Of a DNA stretch of 16,580 nt, positions 6,905-13,528 are shown in pieces (within the stretch, counting starts at the first letter, position 1; every line of letters starts with the position of its first letter). The stretch covers positions 1 through 16,580 of the forward strand of contig JAIPAN010000008.1 in the NCBI GenBank assembly GCA_021740025.1, read 5' to 3'. This DNA comes from Sphingobacteriaceae bacterium. Lineage in GTDB: Bacteria > Bacteroidota > Bacteroidia > Sphingobacteriales > Sphingobacteriaceae. Both the position numbers and the translations under genes were made by a program. The notes beneath the pieces are model-generated. The model ran no database searches. It was not told where the DNA came from and saw nothing but the letters and a program-made list of their open reading frames with translations.

Positions 6905-7585
6905 ATGTCAAGTAAACAAAAAACAACTCCGGAAGTATCCGCAACAGAAGAAAAGGCAACCGGATCTTTTGTTCAAGAAAATAGCAAAAGTCTACTTATT
7001 ATAGGTGGTGCCATTTTAGGGCTAGCGCTTTTATACATTGGCTACCAAAAATTTTATTTAGCACCCCGTGCAGAGAAAGCGGTAAACGAAATGTTTAAAG
7101 CAGAGCAATATGCAAGTGCCGATTCATTAAGCGATAAAGCAATTAAGGGCGATGGTTCGTACCCTGGTTTCGAAAAAATTGCAGAAGAGTATACAAGCAC
7201 CAAATCTGCAAACATAGCCAATGCCTATTTAGGAGGTTTGTACCTTAAAAAAGGAGAATTCGAAAAAGCAGTAGAGGCTTTAGGAAATTACAGCAGCACA
7301 GGTAGTCCAATTATCGATCCCTTGGTATTGGGTATGCTAGGTGATGCCTATAGCGAATTAAAAGATTACGATAAAGCCGCTACCTATTACAAAAAAGCAG
7401 CCGGGAAAAGCGCCAATGAGTTTACTACCCCACTTTTCTTAAAAAAACTAGGTTTGGTATATGAGCAACAAAAAGATTTTGATGCCGCATTAAAAGCCTA
7501 CAAAAAAATTAAAGAAAACTATACTCAAAGTGCCGAAGCAGCTACTATTGAGTCATTAATTGCTCGTGTAGAGGCACAGCAGTAA
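6905..7585 (+). CDS. Membrane-anchored tetratricopeptide repeat protein
   Basis: Protein of 226 residues with a polar N-terminus (1-28), one transmembrane helix at about 29-49 (LLIIGGAILGLALLYIGY) and a soluble helical region predicted outside the inner membrane. At least three TPR-like helical pairs are visible, near 98-127 (AYLGGLYLKKGEFEKAVEAL), 137-168 (LGDAYSELKDYDKAATYYKKA) and 176-206 (LGLVYEQQKDFDAALKAYKK). The layout resembles YfgM-type proteins, which act as periplasmic scaffolds beside the Sec translocon, but that similarity is architectural only. It is a single-gene unit with a full promoter and a terminator, divergent from recF. I do not assign a specific function. Confidence 0.85.
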   Translation: MSSKQKTTPEVSATEEKATGSFVQENSKSLLIIGGAILGLALLYIGYQKFYLAPRAEKAVNEMFKAEQYASADSLSDKAIKGDGSYPGFEKIAEEYTSTKSANIANAYLGGLYLKKGEFEKAVEALGNYSSTGSPIIDPLVLGMLGDAYSELKDYDKAATYYKKAAGKSANEFTTPLFLKKLGLVYEQQKDFDAALKAYKKIKENYTQSAEAATIESLIARVEAQQ

Positions 7586-7602
7586 GAATTAAATTTTCTT
7601 GT

Positions 7603-7634
7603 AAAAGCTTATCACTTTTGTGATAAGCTTTTTT
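7603..7634 (+). terminator. Rho-independent terminator after the TPR gene
   Basis: The 13-bp perfect stem 7603-7615 / 7620-7632 (AAAAGCTTATCAC) has a TTTT loop and runs into T residues to 7634. It begins 18 bases after the TPR stop. A flanking A tract could also let it work on the other strand, but no gene needs that. Confidence 0.85.
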
Positions 7635-7671
7635 GCTTTAATACGTTATTGACATATTAGTTGTAATTAAC

Positions 7672-7702
7672 TTGCGTCTTTTACTAAAAAAAGATAAGTT
7701 TA
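7672..7702 (+). promoter_or_regulatory. Promoter of the small lipoprotein-ytxJ unit
   Basis: TTG (7672-7674), 20 bases, then TAAGTTTA (7695-7702), which matches TAnnTTTG in all but the last base. It lies 18 bases before the ATG of the small lipoprotein gene and downstream of the TPR terminator, which is where a promoter is required. Confidence 0.5.
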
Positions 7703-7720
7703 CCTAAGATTTAAAACACC

Positions 7721-7837
7721 ATGAGAAAATTGCTGATTGTCTTAGTTATCCTTACCATAGGTACCAGCATATTAAGTGCTTGCTCAAGTAAACTTTGCCC
7801 AGCCTACAGTTCCTATCCTAGTAAAAGAGTGCGGTAA
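7721..7837 (+). CDS. Tiny predicted lipoprotein (38 residues)
   Basis: Short ORF starting ATG-AGA-AAA and ending TAA at 7837. The product has a textbook lipoprotein signal: MRKLL, a hydrophobic stretch to about residue 18, and lipobox LSAC with the lipidation Cys21. The predicted mature part is only 18 residues (CSSKLCPAYSSYPSKRVR), with a second Cys26, a CPAY segment and a basic end. It has a good promoter upstream and is followed 7 bases later by the ytxJ ATG, so the two are probably co-transcribed. Bacteroidota carry many very short lipoproteins, and a CPAY-type tail seems familiar from them, but I cannot name a function. The signal peptide makes a chance ORF unlikely. Confidence 0.78.
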   Translation: MRKLLIVLVILTIGTSILSACSSKLCPAYSSYPSKRVR

Positions 7838-7844
7838 TACATAC

Positions 7845-8174
7845 ATGAACTGGCTAGATTTAACATCTTTAGATGAGCTAAAAAACATTAAAAACCATAC
7901 TGGATACAGTATAATTTTTAAGCATAGCACCCGTTGCTCTATTAGTTTAATGGCTAAAAAGAAATTAGAATTAGAGAGCGATGTTATCCCAGCCAATATT
8001 CCGGCATATTACCTAGATTTATTAAATTACCGCGAAATTTCGAATGCCATTGCTGAGATATTTCAGGTTCCACACCAATCGCCACAAATACTGTTAATAA
8101 ATAATGGCGAATGCCTTTTTGAGGCTACCCACGGAGAAATTTCTGCAGACGAATTAGCCGAACAAATCGCTTAA
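7845..8174 (+). CDS. ytxJ: YtxJ/BrxC-type monothiol bacilliredoxin (DUF2847)
   Basis: Thioredoxin-fold protein that in bacillithiol-producing bacteria is thought to remove bacillithiol from mixed disulfides. From ATG at 7845 it has 109 residues. IIFKHSTRCSIS at 23-34 carries the single active-site Cys31 in a CxxS-like context, and VPHQSPQ at 75-81 is the cis-Pro loop of the fold. I start at 7845 rather than an in-frame ATG at 7776. MNWLDLTSLDEL is the normal family beginning, and the longer form would overlap the small lipoprotein gene. The presence of bshA in the same window supports bacillithiol use. The stop overlaps the stop of the convergent OsmC gene by 4 bases, with no terminator visible. 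Confidence 0.88.
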   Translation: MNWLDLTSLDELKNIKNHTGYSIIFKHSTRCSISLMAKKKLELESDVIPANIPAYYLDLLNYREISNAIAEIFQVPHQSPQILLINNGECLFEATHGEISADELAEQIA

Positions 8175-8578
8175 GCCCAATTAAACACCAAGGTTTCTAC
8201 CAAATCGGGGTGTAAGCTCTTAGAAACCGGACAGGTGTGCGCAGCCCGCTCTAAAACAGTTTTCACTTTATCACTAAAGTCTCTCTTCGGGAAATTGAAG
8301 GTAATTTGCACCTCAGCCACTCTACGTGGATTTTCGGCCATAATTTTAGTAATAGAACAGGTAGTTCCGTTTAAATCGGCCTCGTACTTTTCGGCAGCTA
8401 TGCCCATTACCGTAAGCATGCAACTACCTAAAGCCGTAGCCAATAAATCGGTAGGCGAAAAGGCTTCGCCTTTGCCATGATTATCTAAAGGAGCATCCGT
8501 TATTAATTGATTGCCAGAACGAACATGGGTGGCTTGCGTGCGCAATTCGCCAACATAAACCGTTTCTACTGTAGCCAT
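8171..8578 (-). CDS. OsmC/Ohr-family peroxiredoxin-like protein
   Basis: Thiol-dependent peroxidase family that reduces organic hydroperoxides. In its 135 residues the two redox cysteines are in place: Cys53 in ALGSCMLTVMG and Cys116 in HTCPVSKSL. The FSPTDLLATALG segment at 40-51 is typical of OsmC-like proteins. The spacing and C-terminal SLHPDL fit the YhfA/OsmC-like branch more than classical Ohr, but the exact subfamily is uncertain. It is convergent with ytxJ (stops overlap at TTAA) and divergent from lipA. No strong -7 element was found upstream. It belongs functionally with the thiol-redox genes of the window, although that link is inferred. Confidence 0.9.
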   Translation of the reverse strand: MATVETVYVGELRTQATHVRSGNQLITDAPLDNHGKGEAFSPTDLLATALGSCMLTVMGIAAEKYEADLNGTTCSITKIMAENPRRVAEVQITFNFPKRDFSDKVKTVLERAAHTCPVSKSLHPDLVETLVFNWA

Positions 8579-8655
8579 AAGTTAATTTTATACCGCAAGT
8601 TAGCAAAAAATGAAACTCCAATGACGAGTTCACGAGCTATATAAGGCAAAATATG

Positions 8656-8663
8656 TATTTTTG
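8656..8663 (+). promoter_or_regulatory. -7 promoter element directly upstream of lipA
   Basis: TATTTTTG, an exact TAnnTTTG match, followed by TTCC and then ATG at 8668. The 4-base spacing equals that at tatD and implies transcription starting at the start codon. No TTG at 17-23 bases upstream; a TTC lies at 24 bases. Confidence 0.55.
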
Positions 8664-8667
8664 TTCC

Positions 8668-9546
8668 ATGATCGAATTACCGGTTATTCCCGCCAACGAA
8701 AGTCCACGTAAACCAGATTGGTTACGTGTAAAATTACCAGTTGGTAAAGAATATGCACATGTTCGCAGTTTGGTAGATACACACAAATTACACACCATTT
8801 GCGAAAGTGGCAATTGCCCCAATATGGGCGAATGCTGGGGTGCTGGCACGGCCACCTTCATGATATTGGGAAATATTTGTACCCGATCTTGCTCTTTTTG
8901 TGCCGTAGCTACTGGCCGACCTTTGGCGGTAGATACCGGTGAACCCAACCGAGTGGCGCAATCGGTAAAACTGATGCAGGTAAAACACTGCGTGATTACA
9001 TCTGTTGATCGCGATGATTTAAAAGATGGAGGCTCTACCATTTGGGCGGAAACCATTTTAGCCATTCGCCGAGAGAGCCCAGAAACCACGCTAGAAACGC
9101 TTATTCCTGATTTTAAAGGAATTTGGGAGAACCTAGACAGAGTATTAGCCGTTCGCCCAGAAGTAGTTTCACATAATTTAGAAACCGTACGCCGATTAAC
9201 CAAAGAAGTACGCATCCAAGCCAAATACGACCGTAGTTTAGAATGCTTAAGTAGAATTTCTGCCGCAGGCGTCCGTACCAAATCGGGCATTATGCTTGGC
9301 CTTGGCGAAACGGAAGAAGATGTACTGGAAGCTATGGCCGATTTAGTGAAAGCCGGGGTACATATTTTAACCTTGGGCCAATATTTACAACCCACCCGAA
9401 ACCATCATCCAGTGGTAGATTGGATTAGACCCGAACAATTCGACAAGTACAAGGAATTAGGCCTAAAAATGGGTTTTAAATATGTAGAAAGCGGACCATT
9501 GGTGCGTTCTTCCTACCATGCCGAAAAGCATTTATTTGATTTTTAA
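8668..9546 (+). CDS. lipA: Lipoyl synthase (radical SAM)
   Basis: Inserts two sulfur atoms at C6 and C8 of protein-bound octanoyl groups to make lipoate for 2-oxoacid dehydrogenases and the glycine cleavage system. The 292-residue form from ATG 8668 carries the auxiliary [4Fe-4S] motif C45-x4-C50-x5-C56, the radical SAM motif C71-x3-C75-x2-C78, and the C-terminal RSSYHAE (280-286) with the serine that ligates the auxiliary cluster. I choose 8668 over the in-frame ATG at 8653, because the -7 element lies between the two and the extra five residues are not family-like. The 3' end overlaps the 3' end of the convergent uvrA by 15 bases. Confidence 0.97.
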   Translation: MIELPVIPANESPRKPDWLRVKLPVGKEYAHVRSLVDTHKLHTICESGNCPNMGECWGAGTATFMILGNICTRSCSFCAVATGRPLAVDTGEPNRVAQSVKLMQVKHCVITSVDRDDLKDGGSTIWAETILAIRRESPETTLETLIPDFKGIWENLDRVLAVRPEVVSHNLETVRRLTKEVRIQAKYDRSLECLSRISAAGVRTKSGIMLGLGETEEDVLEAMADLVKAGVHILTLGQYLQPTRNHHPVVDWIRPEQFDKYKELGLKMGFKYVESGPLVRSSYHAEKHLFDF

Positions 9547-12378
9547 TTCGGCTTTTAAGTACTTTCCGGTATGACTTTTGGCACAAGCGGCCAAGCCTTC
9601 TGGCGTTCCTTCAAACAGAATTTCACCACCACCCGAACCACCTTCCGGTCCTAAATCGAGTACCCAATCGGCTACTTTCACCACATCTAAATTATGCTCA
9701 ATTACCAATACGGTGTTGCCATGATCTACCAAGCGGTTTAATACACCCAACAATACATGAATATCCTCGAAATGTAATCCCGTAGTAGGTTCATCTAAAA
9801 TATAGAAAGTATTTCCGGTATCTTTTTTAGATAATTCGGTAGCTAATTTTACCCGTTGAGCCTCCCCTCCGGATAAGGTAGTAGACGATTGCCCAAGCGT
9901 AATATAGCCCAAGCCTACATCTTGCAGGGTTTTAATTTTACGATAGATTGCTGGAATAGGTTCAAAAAAAGGCACGGCCTCTTCAATACTCATATTCAAC
10001 ACATCGCTAATAGATTTACCCCGATAACGCACCTCTAAGGTTTCGCGATTGTAGCGTTTACCGCCACACTCTTCGCAAGGCACTTGTACGTCGGGCAAAA
10101 AGTTCATTTCAATAATTTTTAAACCGGCACCTTGGCAGGTTTCGCAACGGCCACCCTTCACATTAAACGAGAATCGGCCGGGCTTATAGCCTCTAATTTT
10201 AGCTTCAGGTAGGGCCACAAATAAATTGCGGATATCAGAAAACACGCCCGTATACGTTGATGGATTGGAACGAGGCGTACGTCCGATAGGCGTTTGGTCA
10301 ATCTCAATAACCTTATCTATGTGTTCTAAACCCTCAATAGCGGCAAAAGGCATCGGTTTCTTTTTAGCCCTAAAAAAATGATGATTTAAAATGGGGTAAA
10401 GCGTTTCGGCAATTAGTGTAGATTTACCACTCCCCGAAACGCCTGTTACACAAGTTAAAGTACCTAAAGGAAAATGTGCCGTTACGTTTTTGAGATTATT
10501 GCCGCTAGCTTTCTTAAGCACCAATGCTTTACCGTTGCCGGCTCTTCTGGTTTTAGGCACGGCAATGGCTTTTGTTCCATTTAAATAATCGGTAGTGGTG
10601 GTATGTTTTTTAAGCAATTCTGCAGGCGTACCTTGTGCCACCACTTCACCACCATGAATACCGGCAGCCGGACCCATATCAAATACATAATCGGCTTCCA
10701 AAATCATGTCCTTATCGTGCTCTACTACCAAAACCGTATTGCCAATATCACGCAATTGTTTTAAGGCCGTAATTAAACGGTTATTGTCTCGTTGATGCAG
10801 GCCAATACTAGGCTCATCTAAAATGTAGAGCACATTTACTAGTTGTGACCCAATTTGAGTAGCCAAACGGATGCGTTGAGCTTCGCCACCAGAAAGTGTT
10901 TTAGCCGTACGATCTAGGGTGAGATAGGTTAAACCCACATCGAGCAAAAAGCTAATTCTGGCTCTAATTTCTTTTAAAATCTCTTTACCAATAATCAACT
11001 GGCGTTCCGAAAGTTGACTTTCTACCTCACTAAACCAAGCAGCTAGCTGGGTAATATCCATGCTAGCAAGCTCGTAAATATTTTTACCGGCAACTTTAAA
11101 ATGCAGCGATTCTTTTTTAAGCCGAGCTCCTACACATACCGGACAGGTTTTTAAGGATCGAAAATTTTCTAAATCGGCCAAAGCCTCTTCGCCACGGCGT
11201 TCGCTTTGCTCTTCTAAGAGTTTAATAATGCCATCAAAGGTAATTTGATAGGTTTTTACATTCCATGAATTGGCACCAACCGAAACCGGAATGACATCTT
11301 CCGATCCATTTAAAATAATATCGATGAGTTCTTGAGAAAGGTCTTTTAAAGGCGTGGCCAACGAAAAATTGTAGAATTTGGCAATCGCTTTTAAAATTTG
11401 AAATACCCAAATTTCACGGTATTCGCCCAAAGGAGCCAATCCACCTTGCATGATACTCAATTTCGGGTTCGGAATTACCGAATGCTGATCAACCTCTACC
11501 ACATAACCCAAACCATTACAGCTTTCACAAGCACCGTATGGCGAATTAAAGGAAAAGGTATTGGGCTGCGGTTCATCGTAAGAAATTCCCGATTCGGCAT
11601 CCATTAAAAAACGGCTGAAAAATATTTCACCGTTGCTTTTATCACTTATTTTGATGATTCCCTTACCAACTTTTAAAGCGGTACGAATTGAGGTAGCCAA
11701 ACGAGTTGCATCCGCTTCGGATACTAACAAGCGGTCAACTACAATTTCAATATCGTGAATTTTATATCTATCGGCCTGCATTTTGGGCGTAATGTCTAAA
11801 ATTTCGCCATCTACCCGAACTTTCAAATAACCTTGTTTCCGAATTTGCTCAAACAGTTCTCTGTAATGCCCTTTTCTACCTTTAATTACAGGGGCCAATA
11901 TGCTAATGGCCTGGCCATCAAATTGCTTCAGAATGTTTTGCAAAATCTGATCATCAGACATCCGCTCCATTTTTTTGCCCGACACATAGGAATATGCCTC
12001 TCCCGTACGGGCAAAAAGCAAACGCATGAAATCGTAAATTTCGGTGATGGTACCCACAGTAGACCGTGGGTTTTTGCTGGTGGTTTTTTGCTCAATGGCA
12101 ATTACCGGACTTAAGCCAGTAATTTGATCCACATCTGGGCGCTCCATGCCTCCCATGAATTGACGGGAGTAGGCGCTAAAGGTTTCCATATACCTGCGTT
12201 GCCCTTCGGCATAAATGGTATCAAAAGCCAGAGATGATTTTCCGCTACCACTCAAACCCGTTATCACTACCAATTTATTTCTTGGGAAAGAAACATCGAT
12301 GTTTTTTAGATTATGAACCCGGGCGCCAAAAACAGCTAGTTCGTATTGATCGCCTAAGTCGGATGGTGTGAGTTGCAT
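9532..12378 (-). CDS. uvrA: Excinuclease ABC subunit A
   Basis: Damage-sensing ATPase of nucleotide excision repair; forms UvrA2-UvrB and scans DNA. From ATG at 12378 it has 948 residues, the normal length. Features in order: Walker [10 protein letters not shown] at 41-49, a zinc module starting CESCNGLG near 285 and a CPVC segment near 410, first ABC signature [11 protein letters not shown] with Walker [11 protein letters not shown], second Walker [10 protein letters not shown], second zinc module CETCQGAG...CEECGGKRY, and second signature [11 protein letters not shown] with [14 protein letters not shown] 51 bases upstream would add 17 non-conserved residues; I reject it. The protein is intact. 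Its stop lies within the 3' end of convergent lipA. Confidence 0.98.
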   Translation of the reverse strand: MQLTPSDLGDQYELAVFGARVHNLKNIDVSFPRNKLVVITGLSGSGKSSLAFDTIYAEGQRRYMETFSAYSRQFMGGMERPDVDQITGLSPVIAIEQKTTSKNPRSTVGTITEIYDFMRLLFARTGEAYSYVSGKKMERMSDDQILQNILKQFDGQAISILAPVIKGRKGHYRELFEQIRKQGYLKVRVDGEILDITPKMQADRYKIHDIEIVVDRLLVSEADATRLATSIRTALKVGKGIIKISDKSNGEIFFSRFLMDAESGISYDEPQPNTFSFNSPYGACESCNGLGYVVEVDQHSVIPNPKLSIMQGGLAPLGEYREIWVFQILKAIAKFYNFSLATPLKDLSQELIDIILNGSEDVIPVSVGANSWNVKTYQITFDGIIKLLEEQSERRGEEALADLENFRSLKTCPVCVGARLKKESLHFKVAGKNIYELASMDITQLAAWFSEVESQLSERQLIIGKEILKEIRARISFLLDVGLTYLTLDRTAKTLSGGEAQRIRLATQIGSQLVNVLYILDEPSIGLHQRDNNRLITALKQLRDIGNTVLVVEHDKDMILEADYVFDMGPAAGIHGGEVVAQGTPAELLKKHTTTTDYLNGTKAIAVPKTRRAGNGKALVLKKASGNNLKNVTAHFPLGTLTCVTGVSGSGKSTLIAETLYPILNHHFFRAKKKPMPFAAIEGLEHIDKVIEIDQTPIGRTPRSNPSTYTGVFSDIRNLFVALPEAKIRGYKPGRFSFNVKGGRCETCQGAGLKIIEMNFLPDVQVPCEECGGKRYNRETLEVRYRGKSISDVLNMSIEEAVPFFEPIPAIYRKIKTLQDVGLGYITLGQSSTTLSGGEAQRVKLATELSKKDTGNTFYILDEPTTGLHFEDIHVLLGVLNRLVDHGNTVLVIEHNLDVVKVADWVLDLGPEGGSGGGEILFEGTPEGLAACAKSHTGKYLKAELKIK

Positions 12379-12405
12379 AGCCAAAAAGCAGTCGGAATTA
12401 AAAGG

Positions 12406-12413
12406 CAAAGATG
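12406..12413 (-). promoter_or_regulatory. Possible -7 promoter element of uvrA
   Basis: The minus strand reads CATCTTTG, seven of eight positions of TAnnTTTG (C for T), 27 bases before the ATG. A TTG lies 24 bases upstream. It is in the only free space between the upstream terminator and uvrA. Weak evidence. Confidence 0.3.
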
Positions 12414-12442
12414 CGATATTGTTTGCCAATTACACAGCAAAC

Positions 12443-12476
12443 AATAAAAAAAGGCCGAGAATAAGTCGGCCTTTTT
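12443..12476 (-). terminator. Rho-independent terminator after the lytic transglycosylase gene
   Basis: Stem AAGGCCGA (12451-12458) pairs with TCGGCCTT (12466-12473) around a 7-base loop. Flanking A and T runs extend the pairing, and on the minus strand it ends in seven T residues. It begins 26 bases after the stop at 12503. Confidence 0.85.
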
Positions 12477-12502
12477 ATGATAAACGATCAATTAATTAAC
12501 AA

Positions 12503-13315
12503 TCAATCTACGAGAGCGTGCTTCAACACCAAACCTCTAAGAAAGTTCTCAGGATAATAACGAGCTTCCTGGGTAAATATTGTACTGCTTTGTTTAGGCG
12601 TTTCTATCCGGCGATAGCCATAACGAGCCGGATTTTCAATAATCTCTTTCATGGCCACCAATTTATATACATAGCTGGCCGTTTCGGGATTTAGCTTTAA
12701 GCGAAAATAGTTGGCATGATCTTGTTTACGAATGATGCGCTTTAGTTTATTCTCACCAATATTATAAGCTGCAGCCACTAGGGTCCAGTTGTTAAATTCT
12801 TTATAGAGAGATCGCAAATATTTACAAGCGGCTACAGTAGATTTGGCCAATTCTTGCCGTTCGTCTGTGGCTGAATTTACTTTAAGGCCAAAAGAGCGTG
12901 CTGTATGTGGCATAAACTGCCAAGCACCTGAAGCACCTTTGTGTGAGGTGCCCGATTTAAATCCGCTCTCAACCAATGGAATGTATTTAAAATCTTGCGG
13001 AATACCGTAGGCAACCAATATAGGCTCCATAATGGGGAACATGTTTTTCGCTTGATTATGCAAACGATGCGATCTTAAACGGCGATATCTGTATGATTTA
13101 AGTATTTTTTTTATCCGAAAACTAACCTGTACATCGGCTATTGGCATAACTTCAGAAGCAAAGTTTAGGGTGCTTAAATACGGGTCGTAAGGCTCTTGGA
13201 TTTGAGCCGATGTATGTTCACTACCAGCATTGTTGGGATTGCTATAGAAAAACAATGTGGCCAATACCAGCAAGACTAGCATAGCTAGACAAGCTATTAA
13301 GGGTTTGTTTGTCAT
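12503..13315 (-). CDS. Membrane-anchored lytic murein transglycosylase (SLT domain, MltD-like)
   Basis: Cleaves the MurNAc-GlcNAc bond of peptidoglycan with formation of 1,6-anhydro ends, in the periplasm. From ATG 13315 the product has 270 residues: an N-terminal hydrophobic helix at about 5-24 (signal anchor), a linker, and a goose-lysozyme-like SLT domain at about 95-240. Catalytic Glu116 lies in PLVESGFKSG, followed by the GASGAWQFMPHTARSFGL motif at 128-144 and AAAYNIGENK at 181-190. There are no LysM domains after the catalytic part, unlike many MltD proteins. An ATG 57 bases further upstream (13372) is in frame and would put 19 basic or polar residues before the anchor. I take the shorter start, which gives a normal signal anchor. 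Confidence 0.88.
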   Translation of the reverse strand: MTNKPLIACLAMLVLLVLATLFFYSNPNNAGSEHTSAQIQEPYDPYLSTLNFASEVMPIADVQVSFRIKKILKSYRYRRLRSHRLHNQAKNMFPIMEPILVAYGIPQDFKYIPLVESGFKSGTSHKGASGAWQFMPHTARSFGLKVNSATDERQELAKSTVAACKYLRSLYKEFNNWTLVAAAYNIGENKLKRIIRKQDHANYFRLKLNPETASYVYKLVAMKEIIENPARYGYRRIETPKQSSTIFTQEARYYPENFLRGLVLKHALVD

Positions 13316-13463
13316 GTTTACTTTATTTAGTGAACTAAAAAAGTTGTTTAAAAGTACAGATCGTTTATTCATCGTCCTACGCATACTTATCCACATTTTT
13401 GAGCGCAAATAACTTAAATAAGGGCACAAACAACTCATAAGCGGTATTTATAAAATGTGGAAA

Positions 13464-13496
13464 TTGTTTAAAAGCGCCTATTTTTGCGTACATTTG
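13464..13496 (+). promoter_or_regulatory. Two overlapping promoter candidates of the pseudouridine synthase gene
   Basis: TATTTTTG (13479-13486) and TACATTTG (13489-13496) both match TAnnTTTG exactly. The second has a TTG (13464-13466) at 22 bases spacing and is the better two-part promoter. The leader to the ATG at 13529 would be about 28-38 bases. The surrounding 213-base divergent intergenic region (13316-13528) shows no other structure I can support. Confidence 0.6.
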
Positions 13497-13528
13497 CTTT
13501 CTTTTTACACACATAGCGTTCATTTTTC

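Noticed and set aside
7776..7844. N-terminal extension of YtxJ from an ATG at 7776
   Set aside because: It overlaps the lipoprotein gene in another frame and precedes the family-typical MNWLDLTS start.
8653..8667. Upstream ATG adding five residues to LipA
   Set aside because: The -7 element TATTTTTG lies between the two ATGs, so the upstream one should not be on the mRNA, and the extra residues are not typical of LipA.
8637..9395. 252-codon minus-strand frame antisense to lipA
   Set aside because: lipA has all catalytic motifs in the sense frame. The antisense product is a Ser/Arg/Thr-rich shadow without recognisable domains.
13316..13438. N-terminal extension of the transglycosylase up to 13438
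   Set aside because: It would put up to 41 polar or basic residues before the signal anchor and overlaps the divergent intergenic region. The ATG at 13372 remains a possible alternative but is less likely.
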